The position numbers and the translations under genes are program-made. Below are positions 1 through 7,154 of a DNA stretch of 8,029 nt, in pieces. The stretch comes from Lachnospiraceae bacterium UBA3845 (lineage in GTDB: Bacteria; Bacillota; Clostridia; Lachnospirales; Lachnospiraceae): contig DGHP01000048.1 in NCBI GenBank assembly GCA_002392705.1, forward strand, positions 1 to 8,029. Direction: 5' to 3'. The notes beneath the pieces are model-generated. The model saw nothing but the letters and a program-made list of their open reading frames with translations, was not told the DNA's origin and did no database searches. Positions within the stretch are counted from its first letter, which is position 1. Each line of letters starts with the position of its first letter.

Positions 1-60
1 TCGGTCAGAGATCGGGAATCTTATCCCTTTATTCTTTTTTCGGTCAGAGATCGATAATCT
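1..60. repeat. Imperfect direct repeat at the 3' end of the alanyl-tRNA editing gene
   Basis: The 21 bases at 1-21 and those at 40-60 match at 19 positions, including an identical 14-base start (TCGGTCAGAGATCG). The period is 39 bases, a multiple of three. The right-hand copy encodes the last residues and the stop codon of the minus-strand gene ending at 44. The left-hand copy lies just past that stop in the same frame and again ends in Asp-Leu-stop. It looks like a small tandem duplication of the gene's tail. The left copy touches the window edge, so more copies could lie outside. Confidence 0.7.
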
Positions 61-1303
61 GCAGACCTTCTTTTTCCCCGGACAGGAAATTCTCGATCGC
101 CTCACGGGACGCGGAGACGGAGCCCTGCAGGAAAAATGGTTTTCCGCCGCCTCTCCCGTTCAGTTCCTGATTCATCTTTCTGACAAGTTCCTTCAGATCA
201 CCGCCGCTCTCGCCGGCCGCATACCTGTAGCCCGCATCGTCCGTCCCGGAAAATGAGAAACAGCTTCCGCCGCACTCTTCCATCACCTTCGCGGTCAGCT
301 TCTGTACCAGCAGCGGACTGAAATCTTCCGCGAAGAGTAGGACGTCCCCTGTGCCTCTGAGTTCCCGGGCTTTGCGGTCTATCACGCTGTAGAGCAGCTG
401 CGTGATCCGGAATTTCAGGGCTGCATCCTCCTGAAGGAGCTTTTGCGCGGCGCTTCCTGTCTCGTTCATTTTCGCGCTCAGGGCCATCGATACTTCGTGA
501 TTCTGAATAAAGATACCGGTCATGTAATTATAGGCCCATCTGCCGCACATCAGCTCCATGCGGACGCCTCCCTTGAAGCGGACATGGGAAATAATGCGGA
601 TGGATCCGATCTCACCGGTTCTTAAAACGTGCGTCCCGCAGCAGGCACAGACATCCGCCCCAGGAATCCTGACAACCCTGATCGTCCCGTGAAGCTCTTT
701 CTTGCTGCGGAACTCCACATTTTCCGCCTCTTCTTCTGTATAGAGATCTGTATATACCGGAACGTCGGACCATACGATTTCATTTGCACGTCTCTCGATC
801 TCACGGATCTCTTCCTCTGTGAGCGCACCGCTGAGGTCAATCGTCATGCGGTCACTGCTCATATGAAAACCGACATTCTCATAGCCGAATCTTTCATGGA
901 TCAGGCCGCTCACAATATGCTCTCCCGTATGATTCTGCATGCGGTCAAAGCGGTATTCCCAGTCCAGATGACCTTCGATCCGCTCCCCTTCCGCTGCCGG
1001 CGCGTCACAGCAGAGGATCAGATCCCCGTCGCGCTCCTGGGTGTCAAGTACATGAATCACGGCATGGCCTGCGCCGCCTTCCCCTGATTCCGGCGTCCTG
1101 TCCGGGCACAGCAGGAACCCGCGGTCACCGCTCTGCCCGCCGCCTTCAGGGTAAAAAGCCGAGCGGTCAGGTATGATCTCAAACCGGTCTCCCCTCTGCC
1201 TGCAGCTCAGCACTTTCGCTTCGAAAACGCTGCACATTACATCTTCATAATATATTTTTTCTGTCATATCTTCTTTCGGTTTTTTAGCCGTCTCCTTCTT
1301 CAT
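44..1303 (-). CDS. Alanyl-tRNA editing protein, AlaX-long type with DHHA1 domain
   Basis: This is a free-standing homologue of the editing half of alanyl-tRNA synthetase. The family hydrolyses Ser-tRNA(Ala) or Gly-tRNA(Ala) in the cytoplasm, preventing mistranslation of Ala codons. The N-terminal domain carries the glycine loop FYPEGGGQSGD (about 50-60), then zinc-site motifs HTGEH (H125, H129) and CCGTH (C221, H225). A C-terminal DHHA1-like domain follows, with the GGGKPFFLQG motif (385-394). All expected metal ligands are present, so it should be active. The length of 419 residues fits the long AlaX class; no aminoacylation domain is present. The start is uncertain: family-like sequence begins at Met13 (MTEKIYYED, codon at 1265-1267). 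The preceding 12 residues are Lys-rich, and neither ATG has a well-spaced Shine-Dalgarno. A promoter lies at 1348-1377. Substrate preference (Ser or Gly) cannot be read from the sequence. Confidence 0.93.
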   Translation of the reverse strand: MKKETAKKPKEDMTEKIYYEDVMCSVFEAKVLSCRQRGDRFEIIPDRSAFYPEGGGQSGDRGFLLCPDRTPESGEGGAGHAVIHVLDTQERDGDLILCCDAPAAEGERIEGHLDWEYRFDRMQNHTGEHIVSGLIHERFGYENVGFHMSSDRMTIDLSGALTEEEIREIERRANEIVWSDVPVYTDLYTEEEAENVEFRSKKELHGTIRVVRIPGADVCACCGTHVLRTGEIGSIRIISHVRFKGGVRMELMCGRWAYNYMTGIFIQNHEVSMALSAKMNETGSAAQKLLQEDAALKFRITQLLYSVIDRKARELRGTGDVLLFAEDFSPLLVQKLTAKVMEECGGSCFSFSGTDDAGYRYAAGESGGDLKELVRKMNQELNGRGGGKPFFLQGSVSASREAIENFLSGEKEGLQIIDL

Positions 1304-1347
1304 CTAAGCCAGCACCGGTCTTTACATTCTCTGCTGCCGCATGGACG

Positions 1348-1377
1348 ATTATACCCCTCCGCGGCCGGAATTGACAA
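1348..1377 (-). promoter_or_regulatory. Sigma-A-type promoter for the alanyl-tRNA editing gene
   Basis: Read on the minus strand, TTGTCA (1377-1372) and a perfect TATAAT (1353-1348) are separated by 18 bases. Transcription would begin near 1341, giving a leader of about 38 bases to the first ATG or about 74 bases to Met13. The -35 overlaps that of the divergent promoter on the other strand. Confidence 0.75.
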
Positions 1378-1400
1378 GGCAGCCGGATAGCATTTATACT
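1371..1400 (+). promoter_or_regulatory. Sigma-A-type promoter for the PHP phosphoesterase gene
   Basis: A perfect TTGACA (1371-1376) and TATACT (1395-1400, one base from consensus) are spaced by 18 bases. The start point should fall near 1406-1408, leaving a leader of about 120 bases before the ATG at 1529. The -35 box shares five bases with the -35 of the minus-strand promoter, so the two polymerase sites overlap. Confidence 0.8.
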
Positions 1401-1464
1401 GTGGAGAGTTGTGAATTATAAACATGAAACAGTCGGCTGCAGGTTATGATTCACGGCTCTCCAC
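1401..1464 (+). repeat. Long inverted repeat / leader hairpin at the transcription start
   Basis: Arms 1401-1421 and 1444-1464 pair over 21 positions without a gap, with three G-U wobbles (at 1409, 1410 and 1417), around a 22-base loop. The left arm starts at the first base after the -10 box, so an RNA starting near 1407 would still form about 15 pairs at its extreme 5' end. As RNA it could shield the 5' end of the phosphoesterase mRNA. As DNA it could be a large dyad over the start site. No T-run follows, so it is not a normal terminator on either strand. Confidence 0.75.
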
Positions 1465-1485
1465 AGATCAGACTGCAGGCCGGAA
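1443..1485 (+). repeat. Dispersed intergenic repeat, copy A
   Basis: Bases 1450-1471 match 7449-7470 at 20 of 22 positions, including an exact 15-mer (TTCACGGCTCTCCAC) followed two bases later by ATCAG. The flank GTTATGATTCACGGC (1443-1457) also matches the opposite strand of copy B (7485-7471) at 14 of 15. TTCACGGC (1450-1457) can pair with GCCGGAA (1479-1485) with one bulged A, echoing the perfect hairpin of copy B. This pairing would compete with the 21-bp leader hairpin for the same arm. Confidence 0.65.
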
Positions 1486-1512
1486 TAATCGTTTGAAACT
1501 ACTACAATGAAG

Positions 1513-1518
1513 AAGGAG
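1513..1518 (+). promoter_or_regulatory. Ribosome binding site of the PHP gene
   Basis: AAGGAG lies 10 bases before the ATG at 1529. It supports that start over the out-of-frame ATG at 1507, which would open only a 17-codon reading frame overlapping the gene start. Confidence 0.8.
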
Positions 1519-1528
1519 CAGAAGTTCC

Positions 1529-2437
1529 ATGAAAGATCAGTCAGATCAGTACATACTTGACAGATCCCGTATAGACCGGCCGGAAGGCTGCGAACTTGCG
1601 GATTTTCACACACATTCCACCGCCTCCGACGGTACGCTCACGCCGTCTGAAAATGTAGCACTTGCGGCAGAACGCGGCCTGAGGGCGATCGCCGTGACGG
1701 ACCATGACACCGTGGGCGGTGTTGAAGAAGCTCTGACCGCCGGAAAGGAATACGGCGTGGAGATCATCGCGGGGATTGAATTCTCCTGCGCCTGGGAAGG
1801 ACTTGATATTCATATCGTGGGGCTGGATCTTGATCTTGGCAATGAAGAGCTCATGAGCCGGATCAGCCAGTGCAGAGATGCCCGGGAAAACCGCAATCAG
1901 ATGATGATCGACAGGATGGCGGAGGACGGAATCGACATCTCACGCGAGCAGATGATCGCGGAATTCGGAGATATGAAATGGACGCGCGCGCATTTTGCAA
2001 GGCATCTGATCAGCAAAGGGGTGGTTCAGTCCGTCCCGGAAGCCTTTGACGGTCTTCTGGATGACAATGGGAAATATTTTATTCCCCGCTCTTCCGTCCG
2101 GCCGGATGAGATGGTCAACCTCATCTTCAGAACGGGCGGCATCCCTGTCATGGCGCATCCTTTCCAGTATAAGCTTCCGGATCCGGACCTCATGCGCCTG
2201 GTCACTCTTCTTAAGGAAAACGGATTGATCGGTATCGAAGCGTTCTATTCCACGCATACGCCGCAGCAGACTGCCCATGTGAAAGAGATCGCTTCCGGGA
2301 TGGATCTCTGCCTCTCCGGCGGATCCGATTTCCATGGAAAGAACAAACCTCTGATTGATCTCGGTACAGGCTGGGGGGATCTGCGTATCCCCTATGAACT
2401 GATCACGATCATGAGAAAAAGGCGCGCTGTACTGTGA
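1529..2437 (+). CDS. PHP-domain metal-dependent phosphoesterase (YciV/RNase AM-like)
   Basis: A 302-residue cytoplasmic hydrolase of the PHP superfamily, closest in layout to the TrpH/YciV group. Members act on RNA 5' ends or on 3',5'-nucleoside bisphosphates such as pAp. The motifs run in the expected order: DFHTHS (H27, H29), D34, TDHD (57-60), GIEFS (E84), DIHIVGLD (H95), TRAHFARH (H155), MAHP (H210), an EAFYSTH segment (E237, H243) and GGSDFHG (D267, H269). These are the residues that hold the multi-metal centre, so the enzyme looks intact. An insertion at about 100-200 between the second and third motif groups is usual for this subgroup. About 20 N-terminal residues before the first motif are not conserved family sequence by eye. 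The gene has its own strong promoter, and no convincing terminator follows, so read-through into the HAD gene is possible. Exact substrate is not decidable here. Confidence 0.9.
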   Translation: MKDQSDQYILDRSRIDRPEGCELADFHTHSTASDGTLTPSENVALAAERGLRAIAVTDHDTVGGVEEALTAGKEYGVEIIAGIEFSCAWEGLDIHIVGLDLDLGNEELMSRISQCRDARENRNQMMIDRMAEDGIDISREQMIAEFGDMKWTRAHFARHLISKGVVQSVPEAFDGLLDDNGKYFIPRSSVRPDEMVNLIFRTGGIPVMAHPFQYKLPDPDLMRLVTLLKENGLIGIEAFYSTHTPQQTAHVKEIASGMDLCLSGGSDFHGKNKPLIDLGTGWGDLRIPYELITIMRKRRAVL

Positions 2438-2497
2438 TTTCTCTGTCTGGCATGGTCGGAAACATGTATGATTATTCCGGCAGTTCCTCAGCCGGTT

Positions 2498-2660
2498 GGA
2501 CACAGTGAAAGAACAAGGCAGCGCAGGCAGTGTGTGCCCGTCCGGGTCACAGTAGCACCACCGGACACAGCGAGAGAATTAGGCAGTACAGACAGTGTTT
2601 GCCCGCCCGGGTCACAGTAGTATCGCCCGACACAGTGAGACAATAGGACAGCACAGGGCC
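2498..2660. repeat. 65-base tandem repeat, about 2.5 copies
   Basis: Units at 2498-2562 and 2563-2627 align without gaps at 53 of 65 positions, and a partial third unit runs 2628-2660 with the same phase. Each begins with GACACAG; the full units also share a block TGCCCGYCCGGGTCACAGTA. Differences are spread along the unit and are mostly transitions, suggesting an old duplication. The period is not a multiple of three and no gene-like frame uses it. The array fills most of the gap between the phosphoesterase and HAD genes. I see no clear promoter inside it. Confidence 0.85.
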
Positions 2661-2700
2661 GGGAAATGACAGAAGACTGTTCATTCCGCATACGCACAGA

Positions 2701-2705
2701 AGGAG
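2701..2705 (+). promoter_or_regulatory. Ribosome binding site deciding the HAD gene start
   Basis: AGGAG with eight bases to the ATG at 2714. An in-frame ATG 48 bases upstream (2666) has no comparable site, and its extra 16 residues do not resemble a HAD N-terminus, so 2714 is chosen. Confidence 0.85.
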
Positions 2706-2713
2706 AAAGTGCT

Positions 2714-3544
2714 ATGGCAGTTTCAGAGAAAGGCAAAAAAATATTTTTTACGGATATTGATGAAACGCTTGTCAATACAGATAAAAGCTTAAGCGAAGAA
2801 AACCGGCGTGCTCTCGAAGCTTATGTAAACACGGGAAGTTACCTTGTGATATCGACAGGGCGTGTCCTGTGCGCTTCCATTCGACTTCTGAAGGATCTTG
2901 GCATATATGATTTTCCGAATACCTTTATCAGCACCTGCAACGGCGGCCTGATCTATGATACCGGCAGCGAACGCGTCATCTCGGACAGTCTGATACCCCT
3001 GGATCTGGTAACGGAGGTCTTCCGCTGCGCAGGGGAATTCGGCATCCACATCCAGACCTACACAGATACGGAAGTTGTTTCAGAAAAAGACACGCCGGAT
3101 CTTCATCGCTACTGCGCCATCCAGAAGATGCCGCCCCTGGTCGTCAGCCATGTGGAAGACGTACTCAGGCAGTCCCCTGCAAAGATCCTTGCCATCGACT
3201 ACAGCAGTCCGGAGCATGTGACAGAGTTCCGCAATTACCTGGAACCGAAAGTGAACGGGACGCTGGACCTGTACAAATCAAATCCCTATCTTCTGGAAAT
3301 CGTCCGCAGGGGAGTCAATAAAGGCAACGCGCTTCGCTTCATGGCAGATTACCTGTCCGTACCGGTAGAGAATACCATATCCGCCGGAGATGAGGAAAAT
3401 GACCTGACGATGATCCAGGCTGCCGGAATCGGCTGCGCGATGTGCAATGGAAAGGATTCATTAAAGGAAATCGCCGATTATGTGACGGAGAATGACAACA
3501 ATCACGGGGGCGTCGCTGAAATCCTCTATAAATTCTGCATCTGA
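2714..3544 (+). CDS. Cof-type HAD-IIB family phosphatase
   Basis: A 276-residue cytoplasmic HAD hydrolase; the Cof/IIB group dephosphorylates sugar phosphates, nucleotides and cofactors such as FMN or PLP. Motif I is TDIDET with the nucleophile D14 and acid/base D16 close to the N-terminus, motif II is ISTGR (46-50), motif III is K203 in GVNKGNAL, and motif IV is GDEEND (225-230) binding magnesium. The region between motifs II and III (about 75-195) is the IIB cap domain, which sets substrate choice. Length and motif spacing are normal for the family and nothing is missing. The PHP gene lies 276 bases upstream on the same strand, separated by a tandem repeat. A strong terminator follows 50 bases after the stop. 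Substrate cannot be predicted. Confidence 0.93.
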   Translation: MAVSEKGKKIFFTDIDETLVNTDKSLSEENRRALEAYVNTGSYLVISTGRVLCASIRLLKDLGIYDFPNTFISTCNGGLIYDTGSERVISDSLIPLDLVTEVFRCAGEFGIHIQTYTDTEVVSEKDTPDLHRYCAIQKMPPLVVSHVEDVLRQSPAKILAIDYSSPEHVTEFRNYLEPKVNGTLDLYKSNPYLLEIVRRGVNKGNALRFMADYLSVPVENTISAGDEENDLTMIQAAGIGCAMCNGKDSLKEIADYVTENDNNHGGVAEILYKFCI

Positions 3545-3593
3545 CTATAATATAATGGTGCAAACGGCAAAAGTCCGGACGCAAACCGTATTT

Positions 3594-3638
3594 AAAGGCA
3601 GCAGACCTCTGATTCTTTCAGAGGCCTGCTGCCTTTTT
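3594..3638 (+). terminator. Intrinsic terminator after the HAD gene
   Basis: AAAGGCAGCAG, an A/C mismatch, then CCTCTGA pair with TCAGAGG and CTGCTGCCTTT around a five-base loop, giving 18 pairs followed by a T-run (3634-3638). In the opposite direction only TTT follows the stem, so it would stop the converging surface-protein transcript less efficiently, although it is the only good hairpin after that gene. Confidence 0.93.
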
Positions 3639-3679
3639 ATAAACAATCTCTGTCTGCGCAGCTTCTGCTGCCTTTTCTC

Positions 3680-6600
3680 TTATCTTCTTCTCTTTGTAAG
3701 GACAATCACCAGGATGATGATGACGAGCAGTGCAGCTCCCGCGGCGCAGATCAGCGGGATCAGGGGACTGCTGTCTCCGGTCTCCACTGACAGGGCATTC
3801 ACGACATGGAAATGTACCGACTTTGAAACGGCAGTTCCATCCGGATTCCAGGATGTCCCGTTGTAGAACTGTTTTGCAAAATGAACCGTGAGCGTATAAT
3901 CGCCAGCCGCGTTGATCGCCATCGATGTGGTATAGGGCGCGGAGGACCAGCTGCCGCTTACGGTACTGATCTGATAATCCGTCGGCAGAAAGCGGTAATC
4001 TCCGGGATTCGGGGATGTATCATCCATTCCTCCGCCTGAAGCTGTGAAGGTGAGCGTCGTTCCTTTTAAGTATTCGGCGCCTTCCCCGATGCCGCTGATG
4101 ACGCAGTCATCTGCGGTCGGCCCGGCTTTGTAGGAAGCTTTCACCGCCGTGTCTGAGCTTTTCGCGTAAGCTGTTGTAGTCAGGCTCGTGACATCATCAA
4201 GCTGTATCTCTCCCTTTTCCACCTGCCAGCTGTCAAATACCTGTCCGGAGGCAGGATAATCCCCCTGCAGCATGATCGCCTGATCCGGCCCGTAATTCCC
4301 GCTTCCGGAGCCGCTCTCCACAGACACCTTATAGGTGAGGGCTGCGTAGTTCGCGGCAACGGTGGAAGCCGAATTCCCCACCGTGATCGTCGTTGTCGGC
4401 TGGGAAGCGTCCGCGATCACTGCGTCGCCGGATACTACGGACCAGCCGCGGAAGCTGTATCCTTCCTGAGGCGCGTTGGCTTCGATGGTAACCTGGTCGC
4501 CCGCTTTATAGGCCGTCTCCCCGGAGGCACCGACAATCGTGCCTTCACTTACGGAGATACCGTACTTTGAAACAGCCACATAAGAGGCCGAAGCGATCAG
4601 GTCCGCCGGAGGCGCCGTAAGGGTCACTGCCCCGTTCTCTTTCTGAGCAAGTTCCACTTCGTTGCCATAGACGTCCGTCACGCTGATGCCAGCAAAGGTA
4701 TAGCCGTCCGGAGCCGTATCCGGAATAATCGTCACCAGGTCCCCTTCGGCAAAGGTCAGAGGATCGGCACTGCAGTTGTTTACAGTGACTGTATGTGTAT
4801 TCTTGACGTAATTCAGGATTACCGTGCTGTCCGCCTGAATGCTGAATATATAAGATCCGTCCTCGGCAGGTGTGATCTGGATATTATCCACCGTGACGGA
4901 AACCTGCTCATCCGAAGGTGCCGCTCCGATCACAACTGTGGCGTACTCCGCCGTGTCGGTGGAAACCGTATAGCAGACGGAACCGTCCTCGAGGGCCTCA
5001 CCGCCGGTTACGCCGGTATCCTGTCCGCCGTAGATAAAGGAGGTCTTTCCATACACCTTGAGACGGAGCCCTTTTACATTCTTCACGACCTTCGTGACCG
5101 TCACCGTCACTGCAGATTCCGGTACCACGAATGAGTAGGTATGGTATTCTTCATTGGCATCCAGCTGCAGCGGATTCCCGTTCTGGTCTGTCACCGCCAC
5201 ACTGCTCCTGCCTGCCGTGCCGGCGACGACAACGGAGACCGGAGTCCCTGCCGGGAAGGAGCTTCCGGAATCATAGGCATTCCCGTCGCTCACAAGGCTG
5301 ACGGACGCTTCCGGATCCTGGTTCAAAACAGTTACGCTGTAAAGCGGAGCCGGAATCTCGGTATAAGCGGCCGTAAGGGAAATATTCCCCGCAGGCATCT
5401 CAAAGGTCAGAGAGGGTGAAGCTGCCTGCTCCGGAGAGAGCGTGAAAGAGGTTCCGCCTGCATCCGTCACTGTCCATCCCGCGAATGCAAACCCTTCTTT
5501 CTGCAGAGCATTCACCGTTACAGGTTCCCCGGCTTTCAGGGCGGAAGCTGTCTCTCCGGTCAGGCCTGAAACAGCGTTTCCTTCAGATACCGTCACACTG
5601 TAGGTTTCCGGAATAATCTCATTGTAGGCGGCTGCGAAAGACAGATCCCCCTCGGGCATGGAGAAACTGAAGGAGGAGGCGCAGCGCATGGCGTCGTCAA
5701 GAGCGAAGCCCTCCGGTCCGCCTGTAATAGTCCAGCCGGCGAACGTATAACCTTCTCTCTGGGAAGCCGTCACGGTAACGATCGTGCCGGCTCTCAGCCC
5801 CGTCAGCCGGCTCTGTCCGGCTGCTCCGTCATATGCGGCTGTCCCGTCGCTGACTGAAACAGAGTAAACCGATACATAAACCGGTGAAATCTCCACATCA
5901 GCGGAAGGCCGCGAAGAAACGGCGTAGCCTGTGGTCGCCGAGGACGCGTCCGCGAACTGCACAGCCTCCGGATCGGAGGTCTTCCAGTATGCGAACACCT
6001 GCCCGTTCAGCGTTCCGGAAGTGCTGACCGTACCCGCAAGTCCCTCTGCCCAGGGAATCAGGTTCGCGGATGACTCGCTGCTGCCATCCGGATACCAGCT
6101 GATGATAATGTTCCCCGCAGGAGCCTGCTGTTCCGCTGCCGCCTGCTGTGCGGCTGCCTGTTCCCCGGCCAGTGTCGACGGATCCGCCAGTTCGCTGAGG
6201 GAAATCACTGTTCCGTCCGGAGCCATGTTGTCATCCGCGTCGTCCGTGAGAGGTTCCACATAATCCTGAAGCTGCTGGGGAACTTCTTCCGGCCCGCTCT
6301 CAGCCTCCGGAGACGGATTATCAGTTCCCTCCGGCTGACTGCCGGCATCCTCCGTGCTCTTCATTCCGAAAAGCGGGGTGAACAGATACAGCCGGTCCGC
6401 TTTCCCGATCGAGAAAGTCAGGTTCTCCTGCGTGAGCGTATCACTCCTCAGGCCCTCCCAGGGGATCGCATCAGGATCCGCGGGCTGAAGATTGTGATTC
6501 CCGTCCACATACTGGATCTGCCATCCGGAGAATACCTGCCCTTCCGGAACCGCAGCCGGATCCACAGCCAGTGTCACAAGATCTCCTTCGGACCAGGAAC

Positions 6601-7147
6601 AGCCCGTCACGGAGAGGGGCTGCGGAACCCCGTTCGGATCATTCACGGTAAGATCCGGATAAAACGCCTCTGGCTGCAGCACTGTCAGCTGATCCGCGCC
6701 GGACACGCCTGAGCATACAGCTCCCGGCGCCATGGCGACTGCGGAAGACACTGCATCCAGTTCATAGGTGCCGGGCGCGGTCATGGGAAGTCCGTTCTCA
6801 TCCGTCATGCTGGTCACCGGCGTGATCTCGAGAAGCTCATAGACGTTCCCGCTCGTATTCGTCCAAACAAGAGCGCCGGTCATGAGGTCCACTTCCTGCG
6901 CTTCCGGTGTCTCCCGGCGGTATCCGTCCTCAGAGAGATAGATATTCGCCAGCCCGGCGATACTGTCCCCCGGGTAAATGAGATGCTTCTGTCCGTCCGC
7001 AAAGTCAACCGGCCGGTAAAAAGAGGGATCCAGCGATCCCCCGCTCACGTCATAAGCCACCGAAGCAGCATGTCCCGGAAAAACCGCTGTCAGTCCAAAA
7101 AACAGGCCTGCTGCCAGCGCCAGATACTTCCGCATATGACTTCTCAT
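3680..7147 (-). CDS. Secreted, membrane-anchored surface protein with InlB B-like repeats
   Basis: An 1155-residue exported protein of unknown exact role; similar proteins are cell-surface adhesins or wall-associated proteins. A signal peptide spans about 1-28 (basic start, hydrophobic 8-24, cleavage near GHAA). Residues 29-260 form a region I do not recognise, with one B-repeat-like FSGW segment at 206-209. An acidic, Pro/Gln/Ala-rich linker covers about 262-346. Repeats of the divergent InlB B (Listeria-Bacteroides) type begin near 427, 516, 603, 785, 862 and 939; most show YxVxVSxG, then VT, GYxFxGW and a closing AxY. The 603 copy is degenerate, and a non-repeat insert lies at 690-784. A distinct beta-rich domain (about 1010-1117) precedes ETGDSSP (1122-1128), a membrane span (1129-1151) and KRRR. 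The start has GAGGGG seven bases upstream. Ligand and function are unknown. Confidence 0.88.
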   Translation of the reverse strand: MRSHMRKYLALAAGLFFGLTAVFPGHAASVAYDVSGGSLDPSFYRPVDFADGQKHLIYPGDSIAGLANIYLSEDGYRRETPEAQEVDLMTGALVWTNTSGNVYELLEITPVTSMTDENGLPMTAPGTYELDAVSSAVAMAPGAVCSGVSGADQLTVLQPEAFYPDLTVNDPNGVPQPLSVTGCSWSEGDLVTLAVDPAAVPEGQVFSGWQIQYVDGNHNLQPADPDAIPWEGLRSDTLTQENLTFSIGKADRLYLFTPLFGMKSTEDAGSQPEGTDNPSPEAESGPEEVPQQLQDYVEPLTDDADDNMAPDGTVISLSELADPSTLAGEQAAAQQAAAEQQAPAGNIIISWYPDGSSESSANLIPWAEGLAGTVSTSGTLNGQVFAYWKTSDPEAVQFADASSATTGYAVSSRPSADVEISPVYVSVYSVSVSDGTAAYDGAAGQSRLTGLRAGTIVTVTASQREGYTFAGWTITGGPEGFALDDAMRCASSFSFSMPEGDLSFAAAYNEIIPETYSVTVSEGNAVSGLTGETASALKAGEPVTVNALQKEGFAFAGWTVTDAGGTSFTLSPEQAASPSLTFEMPAGNISLTAAYTEIPAPLYSVTVLNQDPEASVSLVSDGNAYDSGSSFPAGTPVSVVVAGTAGRSSVAVTDQNGNPLQLDANEEYHTYSFVVPESAVTVTVTKVVKNVKGLRLKVYGKTSFIYGGQDTGVTGGEALEDGSVCYTVSTDTAEYATVVIGAAPSDEQVSVTVDNIQITPAEDGSYIFSIQADSTVILNYVKNTHTVTVNNCSADPLTFAEGDLVTIIPDTAPDGYTFAGISVTDVYGNEVELAQKENGAVTLTAPPADLIASASYVAVSKYGISVSEGTIVGASGETAYKAGDQVTIEANAPQEGYSFRGWSVVSGDAVIADASQPTTTITVGNSASTVAANYAALTYKVSVESGSGSGNYGPDQAIMLQGDYPASGQVFDSWQVEKGEIQLDDVTSLTTTAYAKSSDTAVKASYKAGPTADDCVISGIGEGAEYLKGTTLTFTASGGGMDDTSPNPGDYRFLPTDYQISTVSGSWSSAPYTTSMAINAAGDYTLTVHFAKQFYNGTSWNPDGTAVSKSVHFHVVNALSVETGDSSPLIPLICAAGAALLVIIILVIVLTKRRR

Positions 7148-7154
7148 ACTCCAA

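Noticed and set aside
2477..2495. CCGGC / GCCGG hairpin after the PHP gene as its terminator
   Set aside because: Only five pairs around a nine-base loop, and no T-run follows, so it is too weak to call.
2540..2566. GTCCGG / CCGGAC stem across the junction of tandem-repeat units as a conserved RNA element
   Set aside because: The corresponding positions in the next unit lose two pairs without compensation, so pairing is not maintained.
2488..2775. Minus-strand 95-codon open frame over the tandem repeat
   Set aside because: It starts inside the HAD coding region, has no ribosome site or recognisable domain, and owes its openness to the G/C-rich repeat whose period is not a multiple of three.
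3546..3556. Two overlapping TATAAT boxes just after the HAD stop, suggesting a small RNA ending at the terminator
   Set aside because: No -35 at acceptable spacing; the only candidate (CTGAAA at 3516) is 24 bases or more away.
6938..6976. LysM domain at residues 58-70 of the surface protein
   Set aside because: Only the GDS-IA-LA-Y half resembles LysM; the second half of the motif is missing, so it is mentioned only as a faint likeness.
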